This document shows positions 1 through 7,618 of a stretch of 13,850 bases of DNA, piece after piece. The notes under the pieces are model-generated. The model saw nothing but the letters and a program-made list of their open reading frames with translations. It did no database searches and was not told the DNA's origin. A program made the translations under genes and the position numbers. The stretch is from Methanoculleus sp. UBA208 (GTDB lineage Archaea > Halobacteriota > Methanomicrobia > Methanomicrobiales > Methanoculleaceae). The stretch is from the NCBI RefSeq assembly GCF_002498065.1, contig NZ_DAFZ01000057.1, forward strand, positions 1 through 13,850, given 5' to 3'. Numbering within the stretch: the stretch's first letter is position 1; each line of letters opens with the position of its first letter.

Positions 1-92
1 TGTCCCCACCCCCCTCTCGGCGATACCCCCTTGAAATCCGTGTATAGAGTATGCAACCGAAAAGGAAGTATGAACCGCTCGAAGAGCACTGC

Positions 93-1925
93 TCAAACTT
101 CAACTACTCCACCGGCATTCTCCACCTCAAACTGCCGAAGCCACATCTCCGCGCAGGCTATCCGCCAGAACTCGGTGGAGTACGCGCTCTTCCCTTCAAG
201 GAACTCCCGGTAGTTTTCGAGCACCCGCTCCGCGTCCCAGTATGGCCGTTCTGCGAATTCAGGCGTTGAGAAGAGTTCGAGGATATGGGGTGCAAGTTCG
301 CCCTTCATCCAGACCTCTTCGGGGGTGACGAACCCCATCTTGTCCATCCTGCACCGGATGGCGTCGGGGACCAGCCCCCGGATCGCCCGCCGGAGGACAT
401 ACTTCGTGACGCCGCGGCGGACCTTCTGGTCGAGCGGGAGCGACGAGAGGTACTCCACCAGCCGGTAGTCGAGGAACGGGACCCGGGCCTCGATCGAGAA
501 GGCCATGGAGTTCCGGTCCTCCCAGTGCAGGAGGAGGGGGAGGTTTGAAGCCACGGTCTCGCGTTTCAGCACCTCATCGAGCGAACCCGCGTACCGGAGG
601 ACCTCCGGCGCGGACCCCCGGAGAAGGTCCCGCCGCTCCGACCGGACCCGGAACTGCCGGGCCGCCCACGAGAAGAAAGACCGGTGGTGCCGCATGCTCC
701 CGATCCCCTCCCGGAGGGCCGCGAGGATCTCCCCGTGCCGGAGGAGGCCGCGGATGTAGGGCGCCTGGTAGGCGATGTATCCTGCAAGCTGCTCGTCGGC
801 GCCCTGCCCGTCGAGGACCACCTTCACCTCCTCCCGCGCAAGCCGCATCACGCAGTACTGGGCGTAGATCGAGAGAGAGGCAAACGGCTCGTCCTGCATG
901 TAGAGCAGCCTCTCGATATCCTCCCAGAGCCCAACCGTAGCGGGGGTGGTCCGGCGGCTGTCGACGCCCGTCGCCGCAACCACCGTATCGATGTGCCGGC
1001 TCTCGTCGAACCTCGGGTCATCGAAACAGACTGAGAACGTCTTCTGCCGGTCGCCGACGCTCTCCGGGTTCTCCGCCCGCAGGAGAACGTTGATCAGGGC
1101 GGTGACCGTCGAGGAGTCGATGCCCCCCGAGAGGCATGTCCCGACCGGGACGTCGCTCCTGAGCCGGAGCCGGACCGCATCGGTCAGGAGAACCCGGACC
1201 CTTCGCGCGGCGGCCTCGTCGTCGACCCCTCCCGGGGCGGGGTTCACCTCGAAATCCCAGTAACGCTCCGGCTCCCCGGCACCCTCCTCCGAGACGACGA
1301 CTGCGTGGGCCGGCGGGAGCTGGAAGATACCGTCGTACATCGTCCCGGCGGTGTGGTCCGCGACCCCCCACGCAAGGAAGGTTAAGAGCATCCGATTGTT
1401 CGGCATCCTCCCGACTTCGGGATGCGCAAGGAGCGCCTTGATCTCCGAGGCGAAGAGAAACGAGTCCCCGGCCACGGTGTAGTAGAACGGCTTGACACCC
1501 AGGCGGTCCCGGGCGCAGAAGAGTTCGCGGCGGCGCCCGTCCCAGAGGGCGAACGCCCACATCCCGTTGAACCGGGCGAGGCAGTCCCGTCCCCACTCCT
1601 CGTAGGCATGCAGGATCACCTCCGTGTCGGTCGCGGAGGCGAAACGATGGCCGGCGGCGAGCAACTCCTCCCGGAGCTCGCGGTAGTTGTAGATCTCGCC
1701 GTTGAAGACAATCTGAAGCGATCCGTCCTCGTTTCCCATCGGCTGCCGCCCCTCATCGGAGAGGTCGATGATGGCAAGACGGCGGTGGGCGAGGCCGACC
1801 GGGCCGGAAAAGAATTCCCCCTCGCCGTCGGGGCCGCGGTGAAGGAGCCGATCCGCCATGGCCCCGACGAGGGCCGCGTCCGCCTCCCCCCCGTTCAGGG
1901 CAAACTGCCCGGCAATACCGCACAT
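93..1925 (-). CDS. asnB: Asparagine synthase (glutamine-hydrolysing), class II amidotransferase
   Basis: 610 residues. Makes asparagine from aspartate, glutamine and ATP, or amidates a related substrate, in the cytoplasm. The N-terminal class-II glutaminase domain (about 1-210) starts MCGIAG, so Cys2 becomes the catalytic N-terminal nucleophile; RGPDG (30-34), HRRL (47-50) and FNGEIYN (74-80) line its active site. The synthetase domain (about 235-590) has the PP-loop LSGGIDSS (265-272) and LDGQGADEQLAGY (371-383), where housekeeping AsnB usually reads GEGADELFGGY. Length fits the 600-640-residue AsnB class. It is the last gene of the operon, 21 bases after the preceding stop, with GGAG only one base before the ATG, so translation may depend on coupling. 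No clear terminator is visible in the 92 bases beyond its stop. Such AsnB homologues also occur in surface-polysaccharide and peptide pathways, so asparagine synthesis itself is likely but not certain. Confidence 0.93.
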   Translation of the reverse strand: MCGIAGQFALNGGEADAALVGAMADRLLHRGPDGEGEFFSGPVGLAHRRLAIIDLSDEGRQPMGNEDGSLQIVFNGEIYNYRELREELLAAGHRFASATDTEVILHAYEEWGRDCLARFNGMWAFALWDGRRRELFCARDRLGVKPFYYTVAGDSFLFASEIKALLAHPEVGRMPNNRMLLTFLAWGVADHTAGTMYDGIFQLPPAHAVVVSEEGAGEPERYWDFEVNPAPGGVDDEAAARRVRVLLTDAVRLRLRSDVPVGTCLSGGIDSSTVTALINVLLRAENPESVGDRQKTFSVCFDDPRFDESRHIDTVVAATGVDSRRTTPATVGLWEDIERLLYMQDEPFASLSIYAQYCVMRLAREEVKVVLDGQGADEQLAGYIAYQAPYIRGLLRHGEILAALREGIGSMRHHRSFFSWAARQFRVRSERRDLLRGSAPEVLRYAGSLDEVLKRETVASNLPLLLHWEDRNSMAFSIEARVPFLDYRLVEYLSSLPLDQKVRRGVTKYVLRRAIRGLVPDAIRCRMDKMGFVTPEEVWMKGELAPHILELFSTPEFAERPYWDAERVLENYREFLEGKSAYSTEFWRIACAEMWLRQFEVENAGGVVEV

Positions 1926-1946
1926 ACTCCGGCTACCAGGGGTCGA

Positions 1947-2393
1947 TCACCTATCAGAGCAGGTCTTATCCAGACCCGTGCCGTTGATGTCGCATGAGGG
2001 GCAGAGGACCGAACCGTTCACCACCCGGTAGGCGTCCGCGAGGACCGCTGAGTTCGCGAGCAGCCCCGCGATCAGGATCACCTCGAGAATCTCGGCGCGG
2101 GTTGCGCCCTTCGCCATTGCCGCCTGCATGTGATACTCGACGCAGTGACTGCACTTGAGCGCGGCGCCCACCGCGAGGCTTATGAGCTCGATCACCTTCG
2201 GCTCGAGCTGGCTGGTCTCGACCACGGCACCCTTGTAGAGGTGGTGGGAGATGAGGATCTCGGGCCGTTCCGCCATCCGCTCAAAGATCAGGGGGACCCT
2301 GCCGTACTCGCTCTCGATCTCGCGGAGTAGTTCCTCCGCGATGACGTCCGATCCCCGTTCTGCAACCCTCGCAAGTACCTTCTCGAAATCCAT
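1947..2393 (-). CDS. Carboxymuconolactone decarboxylase / AhpD-like thiol-redox protein
   Basis: 148 residues, all-helical CMD/AhpD family. The AhpD-type motif C-S-H-C-V-E-Y-H is present (Cys81, Cys84, His88). In AhpD-like members this pair does thiol-disulfide or peroxidase-coupled chemistry; in true decarboxylases the cysteines are missing, so a redox role is favoured. An added C-terminal tail carries a second pair, C-P-S-C (131-134), and a last Cys145 close to the end, which the short family members generally lack. It starts 5 bases after the mmp7 stop, with GGTG about 8 bases before the ATG, and is followed 21 bases later by asnB, so it is read with the MCR-activation genes. A role in keeping the oxygen-sensitive activation machinery reduced, or in moving electrons to it, is an inference from position only. 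Confidence 0.85.
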   Translation of the reverse strand: MDFEKVLARVAERGSDVIAEELLREIESEYGRVPLIFERMAERPEILISHHLYKGAVVETSQLEPKVIELISLAVGAALKCSHCVEYHMQAAMAKGATRAEILEVILIAGLLANSAVLADAYRVVNGSVLCPSCDINGTGLDKTCSDR

Positions 2394-2398
2394 CGCAA

Positions 2399-3340
2399 CT
2401 ACACCAATACCCTGGTTTCCGAGAAAGGTTTAATCCGAACCAATATGTAATTGCGCATTCGTGACGGCGTAACGTCGGCGATATCCCCAACGGTGACCCC
2501 GTCGGCGACCTTGAGCGCCCGCACGGCATCGGCGTACAGGTCGTAGGGGAGTTTCACCCGGAGCCCCTCCATCTGGGCGGTCACCGGCGTCGGGTGTGTC
2601 AGCATGGTGACCTCATGGATCTGCTCCTCGACGATCGCCATCAGGCGGGGTGGGAAGACGGAGAGCGGGTCCCTCGCGAGTTCGTCACGCCGGGCGTCCA
2701 GGGTGCGGGAGACCTCGTCCACCAGTTCGTCGAGTTTCGCGAGTTCCTCGGGGCGCTTGAACCGGTGCATGATCCGCCCGACGCCCCCGACATACCCCTC
2801 GACGGGCGGGTCGATGATCCGCATCAGGGTCTCGCGGTCCGGGGCTCCGGTCACCACGATCGGCACGTGGATCCCCCGCCTGAGCACCGGGAACTTCTGC
2901 CGGATGCACTCTTCGAAACTCCCGAGCACGTAGACGGCAAGGTCGTGCTCGTTGATGACGTCCCGCTCCTCGTCGTTGAGGTTTGCTATCCGTTTTCCGA
3001 ATCCCCGGGAGAGCCCGACCATGTTGGTCTTCGCACCCGCACGCCGGAGATACTCGGCGATATCGCAGGAGGTATGGGGCAGGTGGTGGATCTCGAGACT
3101 CGGGCTGACCACGGCGATCTCGGTCCCGACGAGCGGCGCCTCGACCACCTCGCCGGCGAGCGGTTTGGCGATCTGCCGTATCAGGTCGATATCGTCCCGC
3201 GGCACGAACGACTGGAGCACGACGTCCTGGGCCATGACGTGTTTCTGCACGATGTAGCCCCCGAGGTCGTCGATCAGGTCCATGATCTCGTCGTGCCGGT
3301 AGACGCCCCCCTTGTAGGTCACCGGCACCAGCGTCGTCAC
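2399..3340 (-). CDS. mmp7: Methanogenesis marker protein 7, subunit of the MCR activation complex
   Basis: 313 residues, close to the usual length of about 300 for the methanogenesis marker 7 family. It is a soluble cytoplasmic protein without signal or membrane segments. Family knowledge: Mmp7 is a reported component, with McrC, Mmp3, Mmp17 and A2, of the assembly that reductively activates MCR and carries nitrogenase-type iron-sulfur clusters. Visible candidate ligands are a His-rich stretch ending in a cysteine, H85-H86, H90 and C92, and C145 in FEECIRQ. Glycine-rich segments follow at 107-116 and 182-188. The start is GTG, and GTGA makes a 4-base overlap with the mmp17 stop; GGGGGTGA lies 4 bases upstream as ribosome binding site. 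The overlap implies coupled, roughly equimolar synthesis with Mmp17. Confidence 0.93.
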   Translation of the reverse strand: MTTLVPVTYKGGVYRHDEIMDLIDDLGGYIVQKHVMAQDVVLQSFVPRDDIDLIRQIAKPLAGEVVEAPLVGTEIAVVSPSLEIHHLPHTSCDIAEYLRRAGAKTNMVGLSRGFGKRIANLNDEERDVINEHDLAVYVLGSFEECIRQKFPVLRRGIHVPIVVTGAPDRETLMRIIDPPVEGYVGGVGRIMHRFKRPEELAKLDELVDEVSRTLDARRDELARDPLSVFPPRLMAIVEEQIHEVTMLTHPTPVTAQMEGLRVKLPYDLYADAVRALKVADGVTVGDIADVTPSRMRNYILVRIKPFSETRVLV

Positions 3341-3921
3341 AGCGTCACCCCCATCTTCTCAAAGATCGGCACGACCATCGTCTCCACGATGTCGACCGGC
3401 AGGGTATCCTCGCTTGCCACATAGTAAAACTTCCCGTCCCGGATATACTGGCGGCGGACCTTGAACCCCTCGGGGGCGATATACTGGAGCGCGTAGATGA
3501 CGTCCTTATACAGCGTCTCGCTCGGGTCGGCCACCACCATCTGCTCGAGATCCTCCTCCCCGGCCGTCCCCGCCGGGAGGACGACGGTGAACCGGTCGGG
3601 CTGTTCGACGTTCTCCTTGCCGTAGAGGATCCAGAGTTTCTGGAGAAGCGGCGCAAGGTAGGTCTCGTCGCCAATATCGAGGACTATCTCGTTCTCGCTG
3701 CGGTTGACGTTTGCGAAGTCGGCGACGCGGATGGCGCGCGGCATGTGGCGCAGGACCCCGGCGGCAACGAAGATCGGCACCTTCGGGTCGACGTAGATGT
3801 GCAGTCGGTCGACCACCTTGATGAGATCGAGGTCCTGAAGGACATCGCCCGCGATCCGCTCGTAGGCGTCCCTCCCGACCTCGTCCGGGGACTCGACCAC
3901 GAAGTAGTTCAGCGGGGGCAT
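3337..3921 (-). CDS. mmp17: Methanogenesis marker protein 17, subunit of the MCR activation complex
   Basis: 194 residues, the expected size of the methanogenesis marker 17 family. It contains no cysteine at all, so it cannot itself hold an Fe-S cluster through thiolates; that fits a structural role in the MCR activation complex, where Mmp17 is a reported partner of McrC and Mmp7. The sequence alternates beta-like strands (NYFVVESP at 5-12, HIYVDPKVPIFVAAGVL at 41-57) and acidic helices, and it reads as soluble. The ATG follows the mmp15 TAG with no base between, and GGGAG lies 5 bases upstream inside the mmp15 end. Its own stop overlaps the mmp7 start by 4 bases. Confidence 0.93.
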   Translation of the reverse strand: MPPLNYFVVESPDEVGRDAYERIAGDVLQDLDLIKVVDRLHIYVDPKVPIFVAAGVLRHMPRAIRVADFANVNRSENEIVLDIGDETYLAPLLQKLWILYGKENVEQPDRFTVVLPAGTAGEEDLEQMVVADPSETLYKDVIYALQYIAPEGFKVRRQYIRDGKFYYVASEDTLPVDIVETMVVPIFEKMGVTL

Positions 3922-5160
3922 CTATTCTCCCTTGATGAATCCGGATGCCAGCAGGGCAGACCCGACCGCGCCGATGTACTGCGAATGGGGCGGGACGACG
4001 ATCTCGGTCTGCAGGAGCTGGCCCATCGCGTAGACCAGCCCCTCGATCAGCGAGGTGCCGCCGACCATGATCACCGGCTCCTTGATGTCGATCTCCTGCA
4101 GCTGCTGCTCGAATACCTGCTCCGCTACGCTGTGGCAGGCCGCGGCCGCCACGTCCTCGCGCGAACTCCCGGCCGCGAGCGCGTTCACCAGACTCTGCGT
4201 CCCGAAGACGATGCAGTAACTGTTCATCGGGACGTTCACGCCCATGCCCTTCATGGCCAGGGGCCCGAGTTCGGTGATGTCCACGCCGAGCCGCTTTGCG
4301 GTCATCTCCAGGAACCTGCCGCTCGCGCCGGCGCAGATCCCGCCCATCGTGAAGGTTCCGGGGATGCCGTCGATGACGCTGATCGCCTTGTTGTCCATCC
4401 CGCCGATATCGATGACGGTCGCCGAGCCCCGCTGGTGGTCGGCGAGGTAGACGGCGCCCTTCGAGTTCACCGTCAGTTCCTCCTGGACGAGATCCGCCCC
4501 GAGGTGCTTGCCGATCAGGAACCGGCCGTATCCGGTGGTGCCGATCGCCTGGATATCTTCGCGGGTGAGCCCGGCCATCTCGAGCGCGTCCGCGACGGCG
4601 CTCTCGGCGCTCTTGATCACCTCGGTCGTCGGGTGCCATCCGGTGCCGACGATCTCGTTGTCCTTCATCACGACGGCCTTCGTCGTGATCGAGCCCGAGT
4701 CGACGCCCATCGTGATCCCGGTCTGCTCCTCACGGGCAAGGAGCGCTCTCCGGTGGGCGATGGTGGTCAGGGCCTCCATCCGGGTGAGGAGGGTGCCCGC
4801 GGTCGTCCGCTCGGTGAAAGAGTAACTCACCACCGGCAGCCGCGAGTGCTCGTGGATGTACCGCCGGAGTTCGTTTCGGACGATCGCCGCCTCGGCGCAC
4901 CGGAAGCAGGTGCCGATGAAGACGCCGTCCGCGTCCACCGTCCCGTCCACAAGGGCTTTGCCCCGGGCGATCATGAGTTTTAAGTCGGCGCTCCGGACGT
5001 CCAGTCCGAACGTGTCGACCGCCCGCTCGACGTCGGCGAGAGCGATGTCGGGGAAGAAGACTTCTGCGTCCACCGACTCGGCGGCCTCGTATATCTCTTT
5101 CTGGACGCCGCTGTATTCCGGCCCGCAGGAGAGCTGGGCGATCCTCACCTTCCGGCTCAT
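3922..5160 (-). CDS. mmp15: Methanogenesis marker protein 15, activase-like ATPase (BcrAD/BadFG/HgdC fold)
   Basis: 412 residues. Residues about 150-410 form an ASKHA-fold ATPase like the activators of 2-hydroxyacyl-CoA dehydratases and benzoyl-CoA reductase: GVDSGSITTK (152-161, phosphate 1), DIGGMDNKAI (251-260, phosphate 2), GGTSLIEG (368-375, adenosine). The two cysteines that bridge one [4Fe-4S] cluster across the activator dimer are both present, C276 in GGICAGASGRF and C316 in SYCIVFG. Phosphate 2 reads DIGGMD where activators normally read DIGGQD. Unlike a 260-residue activator it has an extra N-terminal domain of about 145 residues with C12 and a C-x-x-C (C85, C88). The likely role is ATP-driven low-potential electron delivery or cluster insertion for MCR maturation; the exact target is unknown. 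ATGA overlap with the mmp5 stop; GGGGGTGA just upstream is the ribosome binding site. Confidence 0.93.
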   Translation of the reverse strand: MSRKVRIAQLSCGPEYSGVQKEIYEAAESVDAEVFFPDIALADVERAVDTFGLDVRSADLKLMIARGKALVDGTVDADGVFIGTCFRCAEAAIVRNELRRYIHEHSRLPVVSYSFTERTTAGTLLTRMEALTTIAHRRALLAREEQTGITMGVDSGSITTKAVVMKDNEIVGTGWHPTTEVIKSAESAVADALEMAGLTREDIQAIGTTGYGRFLIGKHLGADLVQEELTVNSKGAVYLADHQRGSATVIDIGGMDNKAISVIDGIPGTFTMGGICAGASGRFLEMTAKRLGVDITELGPLAMKGMGVNVPMNSYCIVFGTQSLVNALAAGSSREDVAAAACHSVAEQVFEQQLQEIDIKEPVIMVGGTSLIEGLVYAMGQLLQTEIVVPPHSQYIGAVGSALLASGFIKGE

Positions 5161-5609
5161 GTTTCACCCCCGTTTTCGAGACCGTCGAGGAACTTCTTGA
5201 TGGCGGCGACAAACTGCACGCCCTCCTCTTCGTTCGCGGGATATTTCAGTTCCAGGATCGGGATGCCGCTCTGGCGCAGGGAGAAGAGGATCAACTCGTC
5301 GGTGCGGGCGCACCCCATGCACCCGAACGCAAGGTCGGCGTCGGTGACGATGATCGCGGCCTCGGCCTCCTCGATGAGGGGGCCGTAGATCGCCATCCGC
5401 CCCCGGACACCGGACGGCACCTCGACGGCCGCGTACTTCAGGCCGCGTTTGGGCTCTTCGGGCGTGATCTGCAGGGGCGGGGAGTCGACCCCTGCGGTCT
5501 GTATCCGCTCCCGGATACCGAGGGCTGCACCGAGCGGCTTATGACCGAACCGGGCTACCAGATCGGAGAGGATGAGGCTCGTTGCAGGATAGATAAACAC
5601 TTTTGCCAT
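5157..5609 (-). CDS. mmp5: Methanogenesis marker protein 5
   Basis: 150 residues, matching the roughly 140-150-residue methanogenesis marker 5 family. I start it at the ATG of MAKVFIYP rather than at the upstream in-frame ATG at 5825: the extra 72 residues would run inside mmp6, are proline/arginine-rich frame-shadow sequence, and this ATG sits 5 bases after the mmp6 stop with GGAG 11 bases upstream. The centre contains FGCMGCARTD (C97, C100), a C-x-x-C that could bind metal or an Fe-S cluster or act as a redox pair. It has no signal peptide or membrane segment. The biochemical function is not established. Its end overlaps the mmp15 start by 4 bases, suggesting that Mmp5 and the Mmp15 ATPase act together. 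Confidence 0.9.
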   Translation of the reverse strand: MAKVFIYPATSLILSDLVARFGHKPLGAALGIRERIQTAGVDSPPLQITPEEPKRGLKYAAVEVPSGVRGRMAIYGPLIEEAEAAIIVTDADLAFGCMGCARTDELILFSLRQSGIPILELKYPANEEEGVQFVAAIKKFLDGLENGGET

Positions 5610-5614
5610 TCTAT

Positions 5615-6082
5615 TCAGGACTCCTCTGTCTCTATCAGTTCTTGTAATCGCTTGATATCGAGTAAAGGTTTCTTCTCGCTTACGGGCGGCGTCGGTTCGG
5701 GCACCCCGGCCTCCTCCCCCCGCCGGTCGAGTTCCTCGAGGCCGCGGGTGATGTAGCGGAGGATGCGGAACTCCCGTTCGTGGCCGAGGTAGCCCGGCCT
5801 CGCTCCGCCGAGGTTCGCCCGGCACCTTCTCGGGTCGCCGGGAGGGGAACCCCGGTCCTTGACGAATATATGAGCGGGGTCGAACGTGCGGATCTCTTCG
5901 ATGAGGCGGTCGACGGACTCCGGTTCGCCCGTCACCTGCAGCCCGAAACAGGTCTCCTTGATCAGGACGCCTTCGGACGCCTCGTATGCCCTGAGCGCGA
6001 GCTCGCCGGGGGTCATGGACGGGGACTCGACAAAGACGTACCTGGTCACCGTGCCCACGTAGTCCGGGGAATATTCAGCCAT
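5615..6082 (-). CDS. mmp6: Methanogenesis marker protein 6
   Basis: 155 residues from the second of two consecutive ATG codons (the first is at 6085). GGAGG lies 7 bases before the second ATG and only 4 before the first, so I prefer the second; the difference is one residue. The diagnostic stretch of the family is present at about 76-101: DRGSPPGD, RRCRAN, GGARPGYLGHE. Two cysteines, C45 and C87, are the only thiols. The last 30 residues form a proline- and glutamate-rich tail that makes this copy somewhat longer than the usual 130-140 residues. Function unknown; the gene occurs with mcr activation genes across methanogens. If the first ATG is used, it overlaps the mmp3 stop by 4 bases. Confidence 0.9.
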   Translation of the reverse strand: MAEYSPDYVGTVTRYVFVESPSMTPGELALRAYEASEGVLIKETCFGLQVTGEPESVDRLIEEIRTFDPAHIFVKDRGSPPGDPRRCRANLGGARPGYLGHEREFRILRYITRGLEELDRRGEEAGVPEPTPPVSEKKPLLDIKRLQELIETEES

Positions 6083-7608
6083 CATTTCACCTCCTTCACG
6101 TACACCGTCGCCCCCTCGCGCATCCCGGCAAGGTTCGCCGCATCGACGACCTTGCCGATGACGTTCGTGCCGGTGAGCGGCTCGGAGGTCGGGCCGAACT
6201 CGGCGTTCGGTGTCGTGCGGATGCCGACCATACCGGTTCCCCGCCGCGAGTCGTTGGTCATCGCAAGGGTATAGGCCGGCACTTCGCCCGTGGGGGTGTT
6301 CTCCGGGATGATCCCGACGCCCTTTCCGATCTTCGGCTTGAAGAGGAAGACGTCCTCGAACGTGAAGACGAGCGGCATCTTTCCGACGGCGTGGTGCTTG
6401 AGCCCGGTCACCTCGCGGAAGATCCTGACCGACCGGGGCGCGGCCGCCTCGTCCAGGCTGATGCTGATGACGTGATCGGCGGGCTCCGTCGCGACCCGGA
6501 CCTCGCCTTCGGCCAGAACCTCGAGCGTCGTTGCCGGGGTCTGGCCGACCACGACGCGGTCGCCAACGGCTGCATCGGCGGTGAGGGAGACGCCCCGCCG
6601 GGCGGCGACCGCCTCCGCCTCGGGAAGCGCGAGGCCGACCAGGTCGAACTGTTCCGGCTCCGCACGGATGGCGAGGAGGTCGCTCTCGCCGGCAAACCGG
6701 ACAAGCTCGATACCGTGGACAACCCGCCCTACGACGGTGTGCACCGGGCTTGCCGAGACGCCCTGTGTGTAGATGTAGACCGCTCCCGAGGATTTTCCGG
6801 CGGTCCTGACCGTGATAGTCCCTTCAAGCCTCGGGCCGGGGAGCTCCGCCGGGACCTTCGTCGGGACCAGGTGTGCGTCGGCGACATGGGTGCTGCTCGA
6901 ACGATCGGTCTGGAATCTGCCGTCCTGCACGGAGAGAAGAAAGTGCTCGACGCTCCGGGCGGTCTCGGTCTCGATCCCGTCTCCTTTAAAGCCCTGTACT
7001 TCGGCTTCCACGTAGGAGACGACCTGCATCCCGTCCTCGAGCACGAATTCCGAATCGCGGGTAACGACGGCATGTGACCGGTCGGCACGCCGGAATATCC
7101 GTTCGACCTCGATGACCCGGTCGCCGTCGCCGATGCGGTCGAGCAGCCCGCGGCCGGTGACGATCCTGCCGATGACGCCGCCGTCCGCCGGGGCGCCGTA
7201 GTCGGCGGAATGGCGCATGCGCGCGAAGATCAGGTAGGACTTGGACGGGTCGTAGCCCCCGCACCCAAGGATGACGTCGCCGCGTTCATACCGGCCCGGC
7301 TCGCGCGCAGGCCGGAGGTCGGACTCGAACGGCCCGAAAACAGCGGCGTAACGGTCCTGCCAGTGCACTTGGAGCCGTTCGGCAAGCCCGGGCCGAAAAA
7401 GCCGGGCGACCGTCGCCGCCTCCGCCATCTCGACGGTCATATCGCCGGCGGAGGTGACGAACCTGATTTCCTGCGACTCCGCCGCATCCTCCTCGAGCGC
7501 CGGGCGGATGACGGCGACGCTGCACCGCTCGTCCCGTCCAGGGAGGAGATCCCCGAGCCGGGAACCCGCCGGAACCACTACGCGTTTTCCGTCCAGGAGG
7601 ATCTCCAT
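6082..7608 (-). CDS. mmp3: Methanogenesis marker protein 3, MCR activation complex subunit with cyclophilin-like repeats
   Basis: 508 residues from the ATG at 7608, close to the usual 500. GAGGTG lies 6 bases before this ATG; in-frame GTG codons at 7611 and 7617 overlap or crowd that site and are less likely. The N-terminus (MEILLDGKRVVVPAGS, then LGDLL) resembles a ubiquitin-like/TGS beta-grasp lead-in. Two later segments resemble cyclophilin-type peptidyl-prolyl isomerase beta-barrels: GGVIGRIVTGRGLLDRIGDG near 143-162, and HTVVGRVVHGIELV near 290-303. The C-terminal third (PENTPTGEVPAYT, TPNAEFGPTSEPLTG) is a conserved family block. Cysteines are few: C29 and C116. Mmp3 is a reported subunit of the MCR activation complex with A2; whether it isomerises prolines is unproven. 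It follows atwA directly, with the ribosome binding site overlapping the atwA stop. Confidence 0.92.
   Translation of the reverse strand: MEILLDGKRVVVPAGSRLGDLLPGRDERCSVAVIRPALEEDAAESQEIRFVTSAGDMTVEMAEAATVARLFRPGLAERLQVHWQDRYAAVFGPFESDLRPAREPGRYERGDVILGCGGYDPSKSYLIFARMRHSADYGAPADGGVIGRIVTGRGLLDRIGDGDRVIEVERIFRRADRSHAVVTRDSEFVLEDGMQVVSYVEAEVQGFKGDGIETETARSVEHFLLSVQDGRFQTDRSSSTHVADAHLVPTKVPAELPGPRLEGTITVRTAGKSSGAVYIYTQGVSASPVHTVVGRVVHGIELVRFAGESDLLAIRAEPEQFDLVGLALPEAEAVAARRGVSLTADAAVGDRVVVGQTPATTLEVLAEGEVRVATEPADHVISISLDEAAAPRSVRIFREVTGLKHHAVGKMPLVFTFEDVFLFKPKIGKGVGIIPENTPTGEVPAYTLAMTNDSRRGTGMVGIRTTPNAEFGPTSEPLTGTNVIGKVVDAANLAGMREGATVYVKEVK
6087..6094 (-). promoter_or_regulatory. Strong ribosome binding site for mmp6, inside the mmp3 end
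   Basis: GGAGGTGA on the minus strand, a full match to the archaeal 16S rRNA tail complement, embedded in the last codons of mmp3. Its spacing decides between the two adjacent ATG codons of mmp6 in favour of the second. Confidence 0.75.
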
Positions 7609-7618
7609 CACATGCACC

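Noticed and set aside
3506..4639. Minus-strand open frame of 377 codons in another frame of mmp15
   Set aside because: Arg/Gly/Asp-rich frame shadow with no motifs; the overlapping frame has all the activase motifs.
3745..4983. Plus-strand open frame of 412 codons opposite mmp15/mmp17
   Set aside because: It is antisense to two well-supported marker genes; its Asp/His/Arg-rich product is what GC-rich codon bias produces on the opposite strand, and it has no family resemblance.
5610..5825. 72-residue N-terminal extension of mmp5
   Set aside because: It lies wholly within mmp6 in another frame, is proline/arginine-rich, and would make Mmp5 far longer than its family.
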